14,230 bases of DNA from Caulobacteraceae bacterium. Lineage in GTDB: Bacteria > Pseudomonadota > Alphaproteobacteria > Caulobacterales > Caulobacteraceae. The notes under the pieces are model-generated. The model did no database searches. It was not told the DNA's origin and saw only the letters and a program-made list of their open reading frames with translations. Shown here piece by piece: positions 13,522 to 14,230 of the stretch (its first letter is position 1; every line of letters begins with the position of its first letter). The DNA lies in contig CANGEH010000022.1 of assembly GCA_947452665.1 (NCBI GenBank), positions 1 through 14,230 of the forward strand, read 5' to 3'. A program made the translations under genes and the position numbers.

Positions 13522-14230
13522 ATGGTTCGGCCGGTTTCGCACATAGTTGACGTGCTGATTGAAGAGCGGGCACCGCATCTGGTCGCGTCTGGCTTTTGGC
13601 CTGTCCTGCGTCCGGCCCTTTATGCCCTGCTGGGCTATGCCAAGGCCCGAGACATGGTCGATGCCGTGTCCCAAATGCCCGGGCGCGCGGCCCTGGACTA
13701 TGTCGCCGGGTTGTTGGCGGTCCAGGTCCAGACCCGCGGACTGGAGCATTTGCCAGCCACAGGGCGGCTGGTTTTGATCTCTAATCACCCCACTGGGATT
13801 GCCGATGGGGTTGCGGTCTATGACGCCCTCAAGGCACGGCGGCCCGATATCTGCTTTTTTGCCAATTCGGATGCGCACCGGGTCTGTCCCGGCTTTGATG
13901 ATGTGCTGATCCCGGTCGAATGGGTTGAGGAAAAGCGCACCCGCGAACGCGCGCGCCTGACCGTTAAGCGGGCGCAAGAGGCGTTTGAGGCCGAACGCGC
14001 CGTCATGATCTTCCCCGCCGGGCGATTGGCGCGCCGCGATGCCAATGGCCGGCTTATTGATCCAGACTGGATGCCCAGTGCACTTTCTTTGGCCAAAAAG
14101 TACAATGCCCCGGTCCTGCCCATCCATATGACCGGACCCAATTCAACCCTGTTTCACCTGTTCGACAAGGTCTCGCGCGAGCTGCGCGATATTACCCTGT
14201 TCCATGAATTGCTAAATAAGCGCGGTGGCC
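13522..14230 (+). CDS. PlsC/hemolysin-like lysophospholipid acyltransferase, N-terminal part (3' end outside window)
   Basis: Likely transfers an acyl chain to a lysolipid or glycerolipid acceptor at the inner membrane. The 236 codons seen run off the window without a stop. Motif I is Asn88-His89-Pro-Thr-Gly-Ile-Ala-Asp95-Gly, containing the catalytic histidine. The spacing His-x5-Asp and the NHPxGxxDG form are those of the putative hemolysin/OlsA-like branch and differ from the NHx4D of classical PlsC. Motif III is FPAGR at 164-168, where classical PlsC has FPEGTR. ATG 13522 is preceded by GGTGAG; no other start fits better. It lies 61 bases after tetR in the same direction and may be co-transcribed. 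The exact acceptor cannot be deduced. A long minus-strand frame covering it is a shadow. Confidence 0.82.
   Translation, partial: MVRPVSHIVDVLIEERAPHLVASGFWPVLRPALYALLGYAKARDMVDAVSQMPGRAALDYVAGLLAVQVQTRGLEHLPATGRLVLISNHPTGIADGVAVYDALKARRPDICFFANSDAHRVCPGFDDVLIPVEWVEEKRTRERARLTVKRAQEAFEAERAVMIFPAGRLARRDANGRLIDPDWMPSALSLAKKYNAPVLPIHMTGPNSTLFHLFDKVSRELRDITLFHELLNKRGG

Noticed and set aside
13390..14127. Minus-strand open frame of 245 codons
   Set aside because: Antisense to the acyltransferase and the end of tetR, whose products carry recognisable motifs. No ribosome site or domain is seen; long antisense frames are common in such GC-rich DNA.

Overview
The window is GC-rich alphaproteobacterial DNA. 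A Caulobacterales-type bacterium is the best guess, from the flagellin C-terminus, the full ccoNOQPGHIS gene order and the strong GCC/GGC/TTG/CTA codon preference. This placement is by recognition only, not by a database search. The genes form three blocks separated by short regulatory gaps. No gene-free stretch exceeds 300 bases.

Block 1 (1-974): the 3' end of a flagellin gene, closed by a strong rho-independent terminator. A small minus-strand gene (705-974) follows. It encodes an 89-residue, two-helix membrane protein with a GHCAWC motif and is divergent from ccoN. The 180-base gap between it and ccoN carries repeated GGGT/ACCC elements and one imperfect FNR/FixK-like box.

Block 2 (1157-11037): one long, tightly packed operon. 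Structural genes ccoN, ccoO, ccoQ and ccoP encode the cbb3-type high-affinity cytochrome c oxidase. The assembly and maturation genes follow: ccoG (polyferredoxin), ccoH, ccoI (copper P1B-ATPase) and ccoS. The reading continues by an ATGA overlap into a phosphate acyltransferase gene (pta type) and then acetate kinase (ackA). Four successive junctions are ATGA overlaps and one is GTGA, so translation is probably coupled from ccoG to pta. Acetate kinase keeps all its catalytic residues only if translation begins at a CTG codon (9865) preceded by a good Shine-Dalgarno sequence. The layout suggests joint expression of microaerobic respiration and acetyl-CoA/acetyl-phosphate/acetate overflow metabolism.

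Block 3 (11034-14230): a minus-strand CYTH-CHAD protein (predicted triphosphate/polyphosphate-related) is convergent with ackA and shares the tetranucleotide CTAG as both stop codons. An AT-rich 294-base intergenic region with several strong dyads separates it from a divergent TetR-family regulator. A PlsC/hemolysin-like acyltransferase follows and runs off the window end.

No tRNA, rRNA, CRISPR array or insertion sequence was recognised. Most of the content is a well-known pathway. The less ordinary items are the cco-pta-ackA fusion into one operon, the CTG start of ackA, the unannotated-looking Cys/His membrane protein opposite ccoN, a T-to-V change in the CcoI phosphorylation motif, and the palindromes ahead of tetR.
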